A stretch of DNA of 31,717 bases from RYN-431 sp036388295 (lineage in GTDB: Bacteria; Planctomycetota; Phycisphaerae; Tepidisphaerales; Tepidisphaeraceae). Within the stretch, counting starts at the first letter, position 1. Each line of letters starts with the position of its first letter. The stretch covers positions 1 to 31,717 of the forward strand of contig DASVSC010000304.1 of assembly GCA_036388295.1 (NCBI GenBank), read 5' to 3'. The notes under the pieces were generated by a model. The model did no database searches, had not been told where the DNA came from, and saw nothing but the letters and a program-made list of their open reading frames with translations. Below are positions 22,601 through 30,220 of the stretch, piece after piece. Both the position numbers and the translations under genes were made by a program.

Positions 22601-24281
22601 CCTCGTCAACGCCGACGAACTGCAGATCAAAATGGCCCAGGGCGCTAAGCCCGGCGAAGGCGGCGCGCTGACCGGCAACAAGGTCGACGACTATGTCGGC
22701 AAAATCCGCCACAGCACGCCCGGCGTCGGCCTGATCAGTCCGCCGCCGCACCACGACATCTACTCGATCGAAGACCTCGCCCAGCTGATTCACGATCTAA
22801 AGAACGTGAACCCGCAAAGCCGCATCAGCGTGAAGCTGGTGAGTGAAGTGGGTGTCGGCACCATCGCCGCCGGCGTCGCCAAGGCCAAGGCCGATCACAT
22901 TCTGATCAGCGGCGACGGCGGCGGCACGGGCAACGCGCCGCAGTCGTCCATCAAGCACACCGGCCTGCCGTGGGAACTCGGGCTCGCCGAGACGCAGCAG
23001 GTGCTGATCCTCAACGGCCTGCGCGGCCGCGTGACCGTGCAGGCGGACGGCCAGATGAAGACCGGGCGCGACGCCATCGTGGCGGCCTTGCTGGGCGCGG
23101 AAGAAGTCGGCTTCAGCACGGCCCCGCTGATCGCCGCCGGCTGCATCATGATGCGCGTCTGTCATCTGAACACCTGCCCGGTCGGCATCGCCACGCAGGA
23201 CCCGGAACTGCGTAAGAAGTTCAACGGCAAGCCCGAGCACGTCATCAACTACATGTTCTTCGTCGCCGAAGAATGCCGCCAGATCATGGCGCAGATGGGC
23301 TTCCGCACCTGGGAAGAAATGGTCGGCCGCGCCGACTGCCTGGACTTCGAAGACGTCTCCGATCACTGGAAAGCCAAGCTGATCGACCTTTCGCCGCTGC
23401 TGCACATGCCCGAGCCCAAGAAGGGCGACGCCCGCATTAAGAACTGCGACCAGGACCACGGCCTGGCGGTCGCGCTCGATCAGAACCTGCTGAAACTGGC
23501 CGCCCCCGCGATCGACAACGGCACGAAGGTCCGCGAAGAAAGCCCGCTGCGCAACATCAACCGCACCGTCGGCACCATGCTCAGCGGCGTGATCGCCAAG
23601 AAGTACGGCATGGCGGGCCTGCCGGACGACACCATCCACTTCAAGTTCAACGGCTCGGCCGGCCAGAGCTTCGGGGCGTTCCTGATGAAGGGCGTCACGC
23701 TGGAAGTCGAAGGCGAAGCCAACGACTACGTCGGCAAAGGCCTGTGCGGCGGACGCATCGTCGTCTACCCGCCCAAGGACGTGACGTTCAAGCCCGAAGA
23801 GAACATCATCGCCGGCAACACCATCGGCTACGGCGGCATCTGCGGGGAAATCTTCCTCCGCGGCGTCGCGGGCGAACGCTTCTGCGTCCGCAACAGCGGC
23901 GCGAACGCGGTCGTCGAAGGCGTCGGCGACCACGGCTGCGAGTACATGACCGGCGGCCGCGTCGTCATCCTCGGGCCCACCGGCCGCAACTTCGCCGCCG
24001 GCATGAGCGGCGGCATCGCCTACGTTTACGACGACCTGGGCGCGCTCCCCAAGCTCTGCAACATGGAAATGGTGGAGCTGGAAACGCTGAGCGAGCCGGA
24101 AGACTTGCAGACCCTGCGCGAACTGCTGGAAAAGCACCACGCCTACACCGGCAGCACGCGGGCCAAGTCGATTCTGGACGACTTCGAGAAGGAAGTCCGC
24201 TGGTTCGTGAAGGTCATGCCGACCGATTACCGCCGCGTGCTGGAACAGCGTAAAGCCAAGCAATTGGCCGGCCAAGCGTAA
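19692..24281 (+). CDS. gltB: Glutamate synthase large (alpha) subunit
   Basis: 1529-aa enzyme converting glutamine plus 2-oxoglutarate to two glutamates. Start at 19692 (MKHEHSHGMPP) puts the N-terminal nucleophile at Cys25 in RDACGVGF, implying removal of a 24-residue propeptide. Domains: class II glutamine amidotransferase (~25-430; HSRFSTNTFPSWRLAHPYR, LAHNGEINTLRGN), central domain, FMN/synthase barrel (~840-1230; SGDGGGTGNAPQSSIKHTG) and a C-terminal GXGXG beta-helix (~1300-1490). The 3Fe-4S cysteines are Cys1151, Cys1157 and Cys1162 (CIMMRVCHLNTC). Length is normal for the NADPH or ferredoxin type. No gltD beta subunit lies next to it in this window, so the electron donor (a distant GltD or ferredoxin) cannot be told; the length without obvious extra loops does not settle it. 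Appears monocistronic, with its own promoter candidate and terminator. Confidence 0.97.
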   Translation: MKHEHSHGMPPAQGLYDPQFERDACGVGFIAHVKGKPSHKLVANALEILENMEHRGAVGSEPDSGDGCGILTGTPDKFFRRECGKLGFKLPKAGDYAVAMCFLPKDLVSRQVCEAKLEEMVEEYGMTLLGWRDVPVNSDVLGPTPRATEPRIRQAFIGMGENFYNRADFNRRLYLVRQRAENDIEFGNAVPPAAQDEFYICLTSTNRMVYKGMLMPLQVRAYFPDLSDPAFESQYAIVHSRFSTNTFPSWRLAHPYRYLAHNGEINTLRGNRNWMKSRAGSLHSDVFGDELNKLFPILTQNGSDSATLDNALQFLSVNGRSVEHAMMMLVPEAWQNNPLMDPDLKAFYEYHACLMEPWDGPANIAFTNGDKIGAILDRNGLRPSRYFVTKDDHVIMASEAGTLPIEAKNIARKWRLQPGKIFLIDFKKKRIIDDSEVKSGLVDSRPWKRWLDENLTELESLPDAPVPAPHPEPHMGVRDGGQPNGTDAPDTSLLNLQHAFGYTNEDLRLLMTPMAATGAEAVGSMGTDTPLACLSDKPQLLFSYFKQLFAQVTNPPLDAIREELVTSLYTYLGREGNLLTEEPGHCRLIKLKSPILTNAEFAKLAALDGDDHKAIKLSLVFDVSEGEAGLVAALKRLCEQAVEAVRAGRASILILSDRGVDREHGAIPSLLATSAVHHTLIKAGVRAQCGLVIETAEAREVHHFCLLVGYGAGAVNPYLALESIADLHADGLLPDMSVDKAQKNYIKAANKGILKVASKMGISTVQSYRGAQIFEAVGLAKELIEEHFVGTPSRIQGVDLDVIAAETLMRHRRAYPPIVVETDMLDVGGQYQYRRHGEYHQWNPDTVAKLQYSVRVDSFKTYLEYAKAINDEAKHRCTLRGMLKFKPAKNPIPIEDVEPAKEIVKRFVTGAMSFGSISRESHETLAIAMNTIGGKSNTGEGGEDPERFADKRRSAIKQIASGRFGVTTEYLVNADELQIKMAQGAKPGEGGALTGNKVDDYVGKIRHSTPGVGLISPPPHHDIYSIEDLAQLIHDLKNVNPQSRISVKLVSEVGVGTIAAGVAKAKADHILISGDGGGTGNAPQSSIKHTGLPWELGLAETQQVLILNGLRGRVTVQADGQMKTGRDAIVAALLGAEEVGFSTAPLIAAGCIMMRVCHLNTCPVGIATQDPELRKKFNGKPEHVINYMFFVAEECRQIMAQMGFRTWEEMVGRADCLDFEDVSDHWKAKLIDLSPLLHMPEPKKGDARIKNCDQDHGLAVALDQNLLKLAAPAIDNGTKVREESPLRNINRTVGTMLSGVIAKKYGMAGLPDDTIHFKFNGSAGQSFGAFLMKGVTLEVEGEANDYVGKGLCGGRIVVYPPKDVTFKPEENIIAGNTIGYGGICGEIFLRGVAGERFCVRNSGANAVVEGVGDHGCEYMTGGRVVILGPTGRNFAAGMSGGIAYVYDDLGALPKLCNMEMVELETLSEPEDLQTLRELLEKHHAYTGSTRAKSILDDFEKEVRWFVKVMPTDYRRVLEQRKAKQLAGQA

Positions 24282-24386
24282 GGCCCGGCGGCTGTCGGGC
24301 GCGTGCGATAAGAGTGCTTCCCATCGACGCCTCGCCCCTCAGGCATTGGCTCAGAGGGCAACGTGCCGATAAAGCGATATACTACG

Positions 24387-24419
24387 AACCGCCGCGTCCC
24401 CAAGGGCGCGGCGGTTTTT
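24387..24419 (+). terminator. Intrinsic terminator after gltB
   Basis: ACCGCCGCG (24388-24396) pairs exactly with 24407-24415, extended inwards by a G-U and two G-C pairs to a 4-nt CCAA loop, and is followed by TTTTT (24415-24419). Classic GC stem plus U-tract, 106 nt beyond gltB and 22 nt before the next ATG; it could also attenuate read-through into that gene. Confidence 0.85.
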
Positions 24420-24440
24420 CCATTCGGAGGCCGCTTGAAG

Positions 24441-25064
24441 ATGATCGTTCGCCCGCCCGTCGCGTCCTGGATAGTGGTTATTGCCGCGTGTGCGGCGCAG
24501 GCGTCGGCGAACACGCCGCGCGAGGCCGCTGTCGCCTATCACGACGCGCTCGGCCGCGGCGACGCCGAGGCGGCGCGCAAGCTCGTGCTCGTGCCGGGCG
24601 ACCAGGTCCAGCGGTTCGAAGCGCAGATGAAGTACATCGCCACCCGCGGGCGGTTGGACCAGGCCGTCGATGCCAAGTTCGAGAAGCCGACGACCAATCC
24701 GCAGGCGACCATCAATGTAGTCCGCCAGGCGCTCACGTCGGCCGAGGAGAAGATCAACGGCGAAACCGCCACACTGGAAGGCCCGCACGCGCGCCGGCTG
24801 GTGCGCGACGGCGACACCTGGCGCATCGACTGGTCCCACTTGCAGAGCAAGTACGCCGACACGCCCGAATACAGCGCCGTCGGCTGGGCGTACACGGACA
24901 ACATGAACCTGACCGCGATCAGCACGCGCGTGGCGGAATTGTGCCTCGACGACCTGAACGCCGGCCGCATCGCCGACCGGCAGGCGCTCGACCAAGCCTG
25001 GGGCCGGCACCTGAGCGCGCTGCAGGTCGCCCGCGCCCAGACCACGACGCAGCCGACGCCGTAA
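24441..25064 (+). CDS. Small secreted protein of unknown function
   Basis: 207 aa from the ATG at 24441, preceded by GGAGG (24426-24430) and opening with a Sec signal (MIVRPPVASWIVVIAACAAQASA). A longer frame from 24363 would run through the gltB terminator and is rejected. The mature part begins TPREAAVAYHDALGRGDAEAARKLVL and ends its first half with a strand pair around GPHARRLVRDGDTWRID; this helix-then-sheet layout suggests an NTF2-like/DUF4878-type cone fold that often binds small ligands, but no catalytic residue is evident. The C-terminal ~70 residues are helical (AISTRVAELCLDDLNAGRI) and end in a Thr/Gln/Pro tail. No neighbour hints at its role: upstream is gltB with a terminator, downstream a convergent hydrolase. 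Function not assigned. Confidence 0.78.
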   Translation: MIVRPPVASWIVVIAACAAQASANTPREAAVAYHDALGRGDAEAARKLVLVPGDQVQRFEAQMKYIATRGRLDQAVDAKFEKPTTNPQATINVVRQALTSAEEKINGETATLEGPHARRLVRDGDTWRIDWSHLQSKYADTPEYSAVGWAYTDNMNLTAISTRVAELCLDDLNAGRIADRQALDQAWGRHLSALQVARAQTTTQPTP

Positions 25065-25093
25065 CCGCGGGAAAACTTTCGATGTAGTGTTCT

Positions 25094-25164
25094 GGGTGGC
25101 AAGGGTAAGTACGCTTACACTTGCTCTTCGCAGACAAGGGTAAGCGTACTTACCCTTGCCACCC
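25094..25164. repeat. 25-bp perfect inverted repeat between convergent genes
   Basis: The 25-nt arm at 25094-25118 (GGGTGGCAAGGGTAAGTACG and five more bases) is exactly complementary to 25140-25164, with four more pairs after one mismatch and an ~11-nt loop. It begins 29 nt after the small secreted protein gene and ends 50 nt before the stop of the opposite-strand GH43 gene. It is probably a bidirectional terminator or a dispersed palindromic element; no U-tract. Confidence 0.8.
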
Positions 25165-25214
25165 GGAACGCCGCTCCGACCCAAGCCGCGTTGCTTTAGC
25201 CGATTAGCCGAAGG

Positions 25215-26177
25215 TTACTTGTACGCCGCCTGCAGCCGCGCGTATTCCTCGGCGCTGACCGGCAGCACCGACCCGTGCCGAAGGCGGAACGGGAACTTGA
25301 TGTCCGCCGCCGGCTTGAACTGCCCGCCGGCCAAACCCTCGGCCGTAAAGGGCTTGTACCCTTCGCCGCGGCTGTAATGGTCCAGCAGCAGGCACCACGT
25401 CGCCGGCCGGTCGGCGGTGGCGGGGCGGGTGATGAAACAGGCCGGCCCTTCGTAGCCGCTGAGCGACGTCAGCGACGAATTGGCGATGTCCTGCCACGGG
25501 CCGTCGAGCGCGTCGCCCGTCTCGGCGATCACGCCTTTGGTTTTTTCGTCCTTCGAATAGCGGTAATACCGGCCGTTCTCGCGGACGATCGTGGTGTCGA
25601 TCACGTCATTGGGCTTGTCGATGTAGACGAACGGCGCGCCGAAGGTGACGAAGTCTTTCGTCCGGGCCGCCCAGATGCGGTGCTTGGCGAACTTGTCTGC
25701 CGCGGTTTTCGAGGCCCAGAAGACCAGATAATCGCCGGCCTTCTCGTCGTAAATGGCTTCCGGGGCCCAGGTGCAGCCGGCGTCGGCGGCGGCCACGGGG
25801 ACCAGGCGCGGCTCGGACCATTTCACCAAATCGTCCGATTCCCAGATCACGATCGCCCGGCTGCCCGCCGTGACGGCCCGGCCCCAGTTGCGGTTCAGGT
25901 TGATCGAAAGGTCGGTGGCCAGCAGGTAAAACTTACTGCCGTCGTGCGACCGCAGCAGGAACGGGTCGCGCACGCCTTTTTCGCCGAGCCCGCTGACCAG
26001 CACCGGCTTCCCGCCGTTGAGTTCGTGCCACGCGCGGCCGTCGGGGCTGGCGACGAAATAGACCTGCTCGGTCATCGGCGTCTGTTCGCCTTTGAAGGTC
26101 GCGAACAAATAACCGTCGTCCGCGGCTAGGGCGGCGGTGGCGACCAGGAACGGCAGCAGGAAGATCATGAATCGCAT
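25215..26177 (-). CDS. GH43-type five-bladed propeller glycosidase
   Basis: 320 aa from the ATG at 26177, chosen because MRFMIFLLPFLVATAALA-A is a Sec signal; the longer frame (to 26261) adds a basic, non-signal stretch. Blade motifs are repeated: GVRDPFLLRSHDGSKFYLLAT, TWAPEAIYDEKAGDYLVFWAS, RENGRYYRYSKDE. The three acidic residues of GH43-like enzymes can be placed: base Asp71 (RDPF), modulator Asp194 (DVIDTTIV) and acid Glu243 (GYEGPACF). Members act as arabinofuranosidases, arabinanases, xylosidases or galactosidases on plant and algal glycans; the exact activity is unclear. Secreted to the periplasm or beyond. It is transcribed alone, converging on the small secreted protein gene and diverging from the desaturase. 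No good Shine-Dalgarno is visible, so the start is moderately certain. Confidence 0.84.
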   Translation of the reverse strand: MRFMIFLLPFLVATAALAADDGYLFATFKGEQTPMTEQVYFVASPDGRAWHELNGGKPVLVSGLGEKGVRDPFLLRSHDGSKFYLLATDLSINLNRNWGRAVTAGSRAIVIWESDDLVKWSEPRLVPVAAADAGCTWAPEAIYDEKAGDYLVFWASKTAADKFAKHRIWAARTKDFVTFGAPFVYIDKPNDVIDTTIVRENGRYYRYSKDEKTKGVIAETGDALDGPWQDIANSSLTSLSGYEGPACFITRPATADRPATWCLLLDHYSRGEGYKPFTAEGLAGGQFKPAADIKFPFRLRHGSVLPVSAEEYARLQAAYK

Positions 26178-26423
26178 GCGCCGGATAATGTACCTTTTTG
26201 TCGCACGTCGTGCGCCACGTTCGCCCGTGTTGGCCTCTGAGTAGGCTTTTCGCCTAGGCAATTGGTGCGAAATAAGGGCGTTTTAATCAAAACCCGCATC
26301 CGCTTAGGGAGGGGTTCGAGTATTATTTAAGACTGCGGCCGGCGGAGCCGAGTGCCGATAATGTCTTTTTGGATGCGGTTGCGGGGCCCTTTCCCCCGAA
26401 TCGCCGAACGGATTGGGATCTTC
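26178..26423. promoter_or_regulatory. Divergent intergenic region, GH43 and desaturase
   Basis: 246 nt between divergent genes, noticeably more AT-rich than the rest. It contains a small hairpin TAGGC-TTTTC-GCCTA (26242-26256) and an AT patch with TATTAT (26321-26326, 5 of 6 to a -10) that would serve the desaturase. No convincing -35 is seen. Promoters for both genes must lie here, but individual sites are uncertain. Confidence 0.35.
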
Positions 26424-27428
26424 ATGACCACGCTACCCTCGCCCGAGTCGACCCACGCCCTGACGCCCGGCCCTGATTCTGCCTCGCCCGACGCACCGGT
26501 GGAAGGCTTGAAGCTGCGTGGCCACTCGCACGACCGGCCGTCGCTGATGGTGAAGGTGTCCAACCTCGCCGCCGTCATTCTGCCGTTCGTCGGGTTCATC
26601 GTCGCGGCCGTCATGCTCTGGGGCATCGGGTTCAGCTGGCTGCACCTGGGCCTGATGGTGGCCATGTATCTGCTGTCGGCCATTGGGATTACGGTCGGCT
26701 ATCACCGTTTGTTCACGCACCGCGCGTTCGAGACGAACCGCGTGATGAAGGCCACCTTCGCCATTCTCGGCTCGATGGCCGTCGAAGGGCCGCTGCTAAA
26801 GTGGGTGGCCATGCACCGCCGCCATCACCAGCACTCGGACGAAGAAAACGACCCGCACTCCCCGCACCTGCACGGCGAAGGCCTGTGGGGCATGGTCACC
26901 GGTTTGTGGCACGCCCACGTCGGCTGGATCTTCGACCGCGACCCCGAAGGCATCGAACGCTACGTCGGCGACTTGGCCAAGGACCGCGTGCTGCGCTACA
27001 TCAGCGACACGTTCCCGCTGTGGGTGCTCGTCGGCCTGCTGATTCCCACGATCCTCGGCGGCGTGATCAGCATGACCTGGACCGGCGCCCTGCTCGGCCT
27101 GATCTGGGGCGGCTTCGCCCGCATCTTCCTGGTGCACCACGTCACCTGGAGCATCAACAGCGTCTGCCATCTGTGGGGCAGCCGTGATTACGAAAGCCAT
27201 GACGAAAGCCGCAACAACTTCGTCTTCGGCGTCTTGGCCCTAGGCGAAGGGTGGCACAACAACCACCACGCCTTCCCGACCAGCGCCCGCCACGGCCTGA
27301 AGTGGTGGCAGGTGGACGCCAGCTACTACATCATCGCCGGCATGGAAGCGGTCGGCCTGGCCAGCAAAGTGCGCCTGCCCTCGCCGCAGGCGATGCAGGC
27401 CAAGCAACGCAAAGATCCGACCGACTAA
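26424..27428 (+). CDS. Acyl-CoA/acyl-lipid fatty acid desaturase
   Basis: 334-aa integral membrane di-iron desaturase that introduces a cis double bond into a fatty acyl chain (Delta9 type in close relatives), adjusting membrane fluidity. All three His boxes are present: HRLFTH (His94-His99), HRRHH (His131, 134, 135) and HNNHH (His278, 281, 282). Hydrophobic segments include AAVILPFVGFIVAAVMLWGI, LMVAMYLLSAIGITVGY, FPLWVLVGLLIPTILGG and ALLGLIWGGFARIFLV, matching the four-helix layout. Start at 26424 is preferred because the upstream in-frame ATGs (26352, 26361) add a basic stretch before the Pro/Ser-rich N-terminus; the Shine-Dalgarno (GGGA) is weak, so this is not certain. Electron donor gene not in the window. 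Followed by a clear intrinsic terminator; probably single-gene. Confidence 0.93.
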   Translation: MTTLPSPESTHALTPGPDSASPDAPVEGLKLRGHSHDRPSLMVKVSNLAAVILPFVGFIVAAVMLWGIGFSWLHLGLMVAMYLLSAIGITVGYHRLFTHRAFETNRVMKATFAILGSMAVEGPLLKWVAMHRRHHQHSDEENDPHSPHLHGEGLWGMVTGLWHAHVGWIFDRDPEGIERYVGDLAKDRVLRYISDTFPLWVLVGLLIPTILGGVISMTWTGALLGLIWGGFARIFLVHHVTWSINSVCHLWGSRDYESHDESRNNFVFGVLALGEGWHNNHHAFPTSARHGLKWWQVDASYYIIAGMEAVGLASKVRLPSPQAMQAKQRKDPTD

Positions 27429-27455
27429 CCGCATTCGCCTCAAAACGTTCTCCCG

Positions 27456-27489
27456 CCGGCCGCCGATTCATTCGGCGGCCGGTTTTGTT
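27456..27489 (+). terminator. Intrinsic terminator after the desaturase
   Basis: CCGGCCGCCGA (27456-27466) pairs with TCGGCGGCCGG (27472-27482) around a 5-nt TTCAT loop, followed by TTTTGTTG. 11-bp GC stem plus T-rich tail, 27 nt after the stop codon. Confidence 0.88.
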
Positions 27490-27508
27490 GATAGCGGTCG
27501 TCACGTTT

Positions 27509-27649
27509 TCCCTCTCCCGGTATGGCCGGGAGAGGGTAGGGTGAGGGCTTCGACCAGGACGTAACGAGCGTCGACTGCCGTTCGCATTCAAAGCGGTTTC
27601 CGTCGTCAGCCCTCACCCCAACCCTCTCCCGGCCATACCGGGAGAGGGA
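27509..27649. repeat. Palindromic element, copy 1 (long inverted repeat)
   Basis: The left arm 27509-27549 (TCCCTCTCCCGGTATGGCCG, then GGAGAGGGTAGGGTGAGGGCT) and right arm 27608-27649 are complementary over ~40 nt with one small indel, and each contains a shorter palindrome (CTCTCCCGG/CCGGGAGAG). The 58-nt centre is unique sequence. Similarity to copy 2 extends ~15 nt further left (TAGCGG...) and ~10 nt right (ACCAGA-GCC). No ORF or transposase. It occupies much of the 344-nt gap 27429-27772 between desaturase and GH35; the remainder, after the terminator and this element, is the GH35 leader with GAAAGGA (27758-27764) 8 nt before the ATG. Confidence 0.88.
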
Positions 27650-27772
27650 ACCAGAAGCCGCACCGCGACTTGACCCGCTCCAAAGCCTTTACAGTCAACG
27701 CAAACCGCTCGCGCCGGTACACTTGAGATTGGCAGACGCTTCGCCCGGCGGGCGATCGAAAGGAAATCAGAG

Positions 27773-30148
27773 ATGACTCAAAAAACTTGGCGGACGAAGG
27801 CCTTATCGGCGACCCTCCTGGCGTTTATGACCTGTTCAATCGGCCAGCCCGCTGTTTCAATGGCGCAGACGCCGAAGCACACCTTCACGATCGGCGAATC
27901 CGATTTCCTGCTCGACGGCCAGCGCTTGCAGATCCGCTGCGGCGAAATCCATTTCGCCCGCGTGCCGCCGGAGTATTGGCGGCACCGCCTGAAAATGTGC
28001 AAAGCCATGGGCCTGAACGCCGTCTGCGCTTACCTGTTCTGGAACCAGCACGAATGGGAGCAGGGCAAGTACGACTGGACCGGCCCCGCCGACGCGGCGG
28101 CGTTCATCCGCATGGCGCAGGAAGAAGGCCTGTGGGTCATCCTGCGCCCCGGCCCTTACGCCTGCGCCGAATGGGAAATGGGCGGCCTGCCGTGGTGGCT
28201 GCTGAAAAACGACAACCTGCGCCTCCGTTCGAGCGACCCGCGCTTCCTGAAGCCGGCGACCGATTACCTCAAAGAAGTCGGCCGCGTGCTCGGACCGCTG
28301 CAGGTCACGCGCGGCGGACCGCTGCTGATGGTGCAGGTGGAAAACGAATATGGCTCGTACGACCGCGACGCCGAGTACATGGGCGCGCTGCGCCAGGCCT
28401 TACTCGACGGCGGCTTCGACGTGCCGCTGTTCGCCTGCAACCCGCCCGGTGCGATCAACCGCGGCTTCCGCGAAGACCTGTTCCAAGTCGTTAACTTCGG
28501 CGTCGGCGGCGCTAAAGGCGCATTCGAAACCCTGCGCCGCTTCCAAAAAACCGGCCCGCTGATGAACGGCGAATACTACCCCGGCTGGTTCGACACCTGG
28601 GGCAACCGCCACCGCACCGGCGACGTCGAACGCTATCGCGCCGACCTAGACTACATGCTGACGAACAACCACTCGTTCAGCATCTACATGGCGCACGGCG
28701 GGACGTCGTTCGGCTTCTGGTCCGGCGCGGATCGTCCGTTCCAGCCCGACACCAGCAGCTACGACTACGACGCCCCCATCAGCGAGGCCGGCTGGCGCAC
28801 GCCGAAGTTCGAAGCCTCCCGCGAAGTGATGGCCAAGCACCTGTTGCCCGGCGAAAGGCTGCCTGACGCGCCGGCGAAAAACCCGGTCATCAGCGTGCCG
28901 CCGTTCGAGCTGAAGGAATCGGCCTCCGTCTTCGCTGGCTTATCCCAGCCGCGCACGGACGCGACGCCGAAAACGATGGAGTTCTACGACCAAAGCCGCG
29001 GCTGCACCGTGTACCGCACCACGCTGCCCGCCGGCCCGGCCGCGTCGCTGTCGGTCAAGGCGGCGCACGATTACGCCTGGATCTTCCTCGACGGCAAGAA
29101 CGCCGGCGTCATGGACCGCCGCGCCCGGCGCTACCGCGTACAGTTGCCCGCGCGCAGCGCGCCGCAGCAACTGGACATTCTGATCGAAGCCGTCGGCCGG
29201 GTGAACTTCGGCGGCGAAGTCTTCGACCGCAAAGGTTTGCACGCGCCAGTGAACCTGACCGTGGCCGGTTCGCCGGAGCAGGAACTGAAAGACTGGCAGA
29301 TCTTCGCGCTGCCGCTGGACGACAAGCAGTTGGCCTCGCTCGATTTCAAGCCCGAAAAAGCGACCGGCCCCGCGTTCTGGCGCGGCAGCTTCGAACTCAC
29401 GCAAACCGGCGACACGTTCCTGGACGTGCGGCAGTGGGGCAAAGGCGTGCTCTGGGTCAACGGCCACTGCCTGGGCCGGTTCTGGAACATCGGCCCGACG
29501 CAAACGATGTACTGCCCCGGCCCGTGGCTGCGCACCGGGCGCAACGACGTGGTCGTGCTGGACGTGCTCGGCCCGGCGTCGCCGACGCTGGGCGGGCTGG
29601 AACTGCCGATTCTCGACGAGGTGCGGCCGGAACTGGATTTCTCGCGCAAGGTCCGCGCCACCGGCACGTTCGCCGTCGACGACGCGAGCGCGGCCCACCG
29701 GGCGGCGTTCACGCCCGAGGTCCAATGGCAGGAAGCGAACTTCGCCAAGCCGATGACCGGCCGCTTCGTCTGCTTCCAGGCCGACAGCGTGCACAACCAG
29801 AACGACCGCTCGCCCGCCACGGTGGCGGAGTTAGATCTGCTTGACGCCCGCGGCGAGACGCTGTCAAAGGCGAACTGGAAAATCCTCTGGACCGACAGCG
29901 AGGAAACCGGTTCCGAATCCGGCGACGGCGAGAACGTGCTGGACGGCCAGCCGAACACGATCTGGACGACCCGCACCAGTGGCCGCCCGCGGCCGCCGTT
30001 CCCGCACCGCCTGGTGATCGATCTCGGCGAATCGCAGGCGGTAGCCGGCATCCGCTACCTGCCCCGCGGCGGCGACCCGAATCAGCCGGGACGGGTGAAC
30101 GACTACCGCGTGTTCGTGGCGGAACAACCGTTCGGGCTAAAGCCTTAA
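27773..30148 (+). CDS. GH35 beta-galactosidase with C-terminal F5/8-type domain
   Basis: 791-aa secreted exo-beta-galactosidase. The start follows GAAAGGA by 8 nt; residues 1-31 are a signal peptide (ALSATLLAFMTCSIG, cleavage near SMA-Q). The TIM barrel (~35-350) carries the GH35 signature GGPLLMVQVENEYG with acid/base Glu192 and the nucleophile Glu267 in MNGEYYPGWFDTWG; HGGTSFGFWSGA is also family-specific. Beta-sandwich domains follow (~390-620; WGKGVLWVNGHCLGRFWNIGP is the typical strand near the end). Residues ~660-785 look like an F5/8-type (discoidin) carbohydrate-binding domain: NVLDGQPNTIWTTR, HRLVIDLGESQAVAGIRYLPR, NDYRVFVAE. It removes terminal beta-galactose from glycans such as pectic galactan, xyloglucan or glycoconjugates. 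It stands between two copies of a palindromic element and converges with GH95. Confidence 0.95.
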   Translation: MTQKTWRTKALSATLLAFMTCSIGQPAVSMAQTPKHTFTIGESDFLLDGQRLQIRCGEIHFARVPPEYWRHRLKMCKAMGLNAVCAYLFWNQHEWEQGKYDWTGPADAAAFIRMAQEEGLWVILRPGPYACAEWEMGGLPWWLLKNDNLRLRSSDPRFLKPATDYLKEVGRVLGPLQVTRGGPLLMVQVENEYGSYDRDAEYMGALRQALLDGGFDVPLFACNPPGAINRGFREDLFQVVNFGVGGAKGAFETLRRFQKTGPLMNGEYYPGWFDTWGNRHRTGDVERYRADLDYMLTNNHSFSIYMAHGGTSFGFWSGADRPFQPDTSSYDYDAPISEAGWRTPKFEASREVMAKHLLPGERLPDAPAKNPVISVPPFELKESASVFAGLSQPRTDATPKTMEFYDQSRGCTVYRTTLPAGPAASLSVKAAHDYAWIFLDGKNAGVMDRRARRYRVQLPARSAPQQLDILIEAVGRVNFGGEVFDRKGLHAPVNLTVAGSPEQELKDWQIFALPLDDKQLASLDFKPEKATGPAFWRGSFELTQTGDTFLDVRQWGKGVLWVNGHCLGRFWNIGPTQTMYCPGPWLRTGRNDVVVLDVLGPASPTLGGLELPILDEVRPELDFSRKVRATGTFAVDDASAAHRAAFTPEVQWQEANFAKPMTGRFVCFQADSVHNQNDRSPATVAELDLLDARGETLSKANWKILWTDSEETGSESGDGENVLDGQPNTIWTTRTSGRPRPPFPHRLVIDLGESQAVAGIRYLPRGGDPNQPGRVNDYRVFVAEQPFGLKP

Positions 30149-30220
30149 GCGGGCCGGGTGCCACGACGAAACCGTCACCGCATCAGCGCAACGTCGCCAT
30201 CGCCTAGCGGCACCGCGTGT

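Noticed and set aside
21291..24275. Two ~500-aa minus-strand frames opposite gltB
   Set aside because: Compositional shadows of third-position GC bias, with no domain or export signal; gltB is unambiguous.
27670..27695. Sigma-70 promoter for GH35 (TTGACC with TACAGT)
   Set aside because: Spacing is only 14 nt and the -10 matches 4 of 6; not strong enough to annotate.
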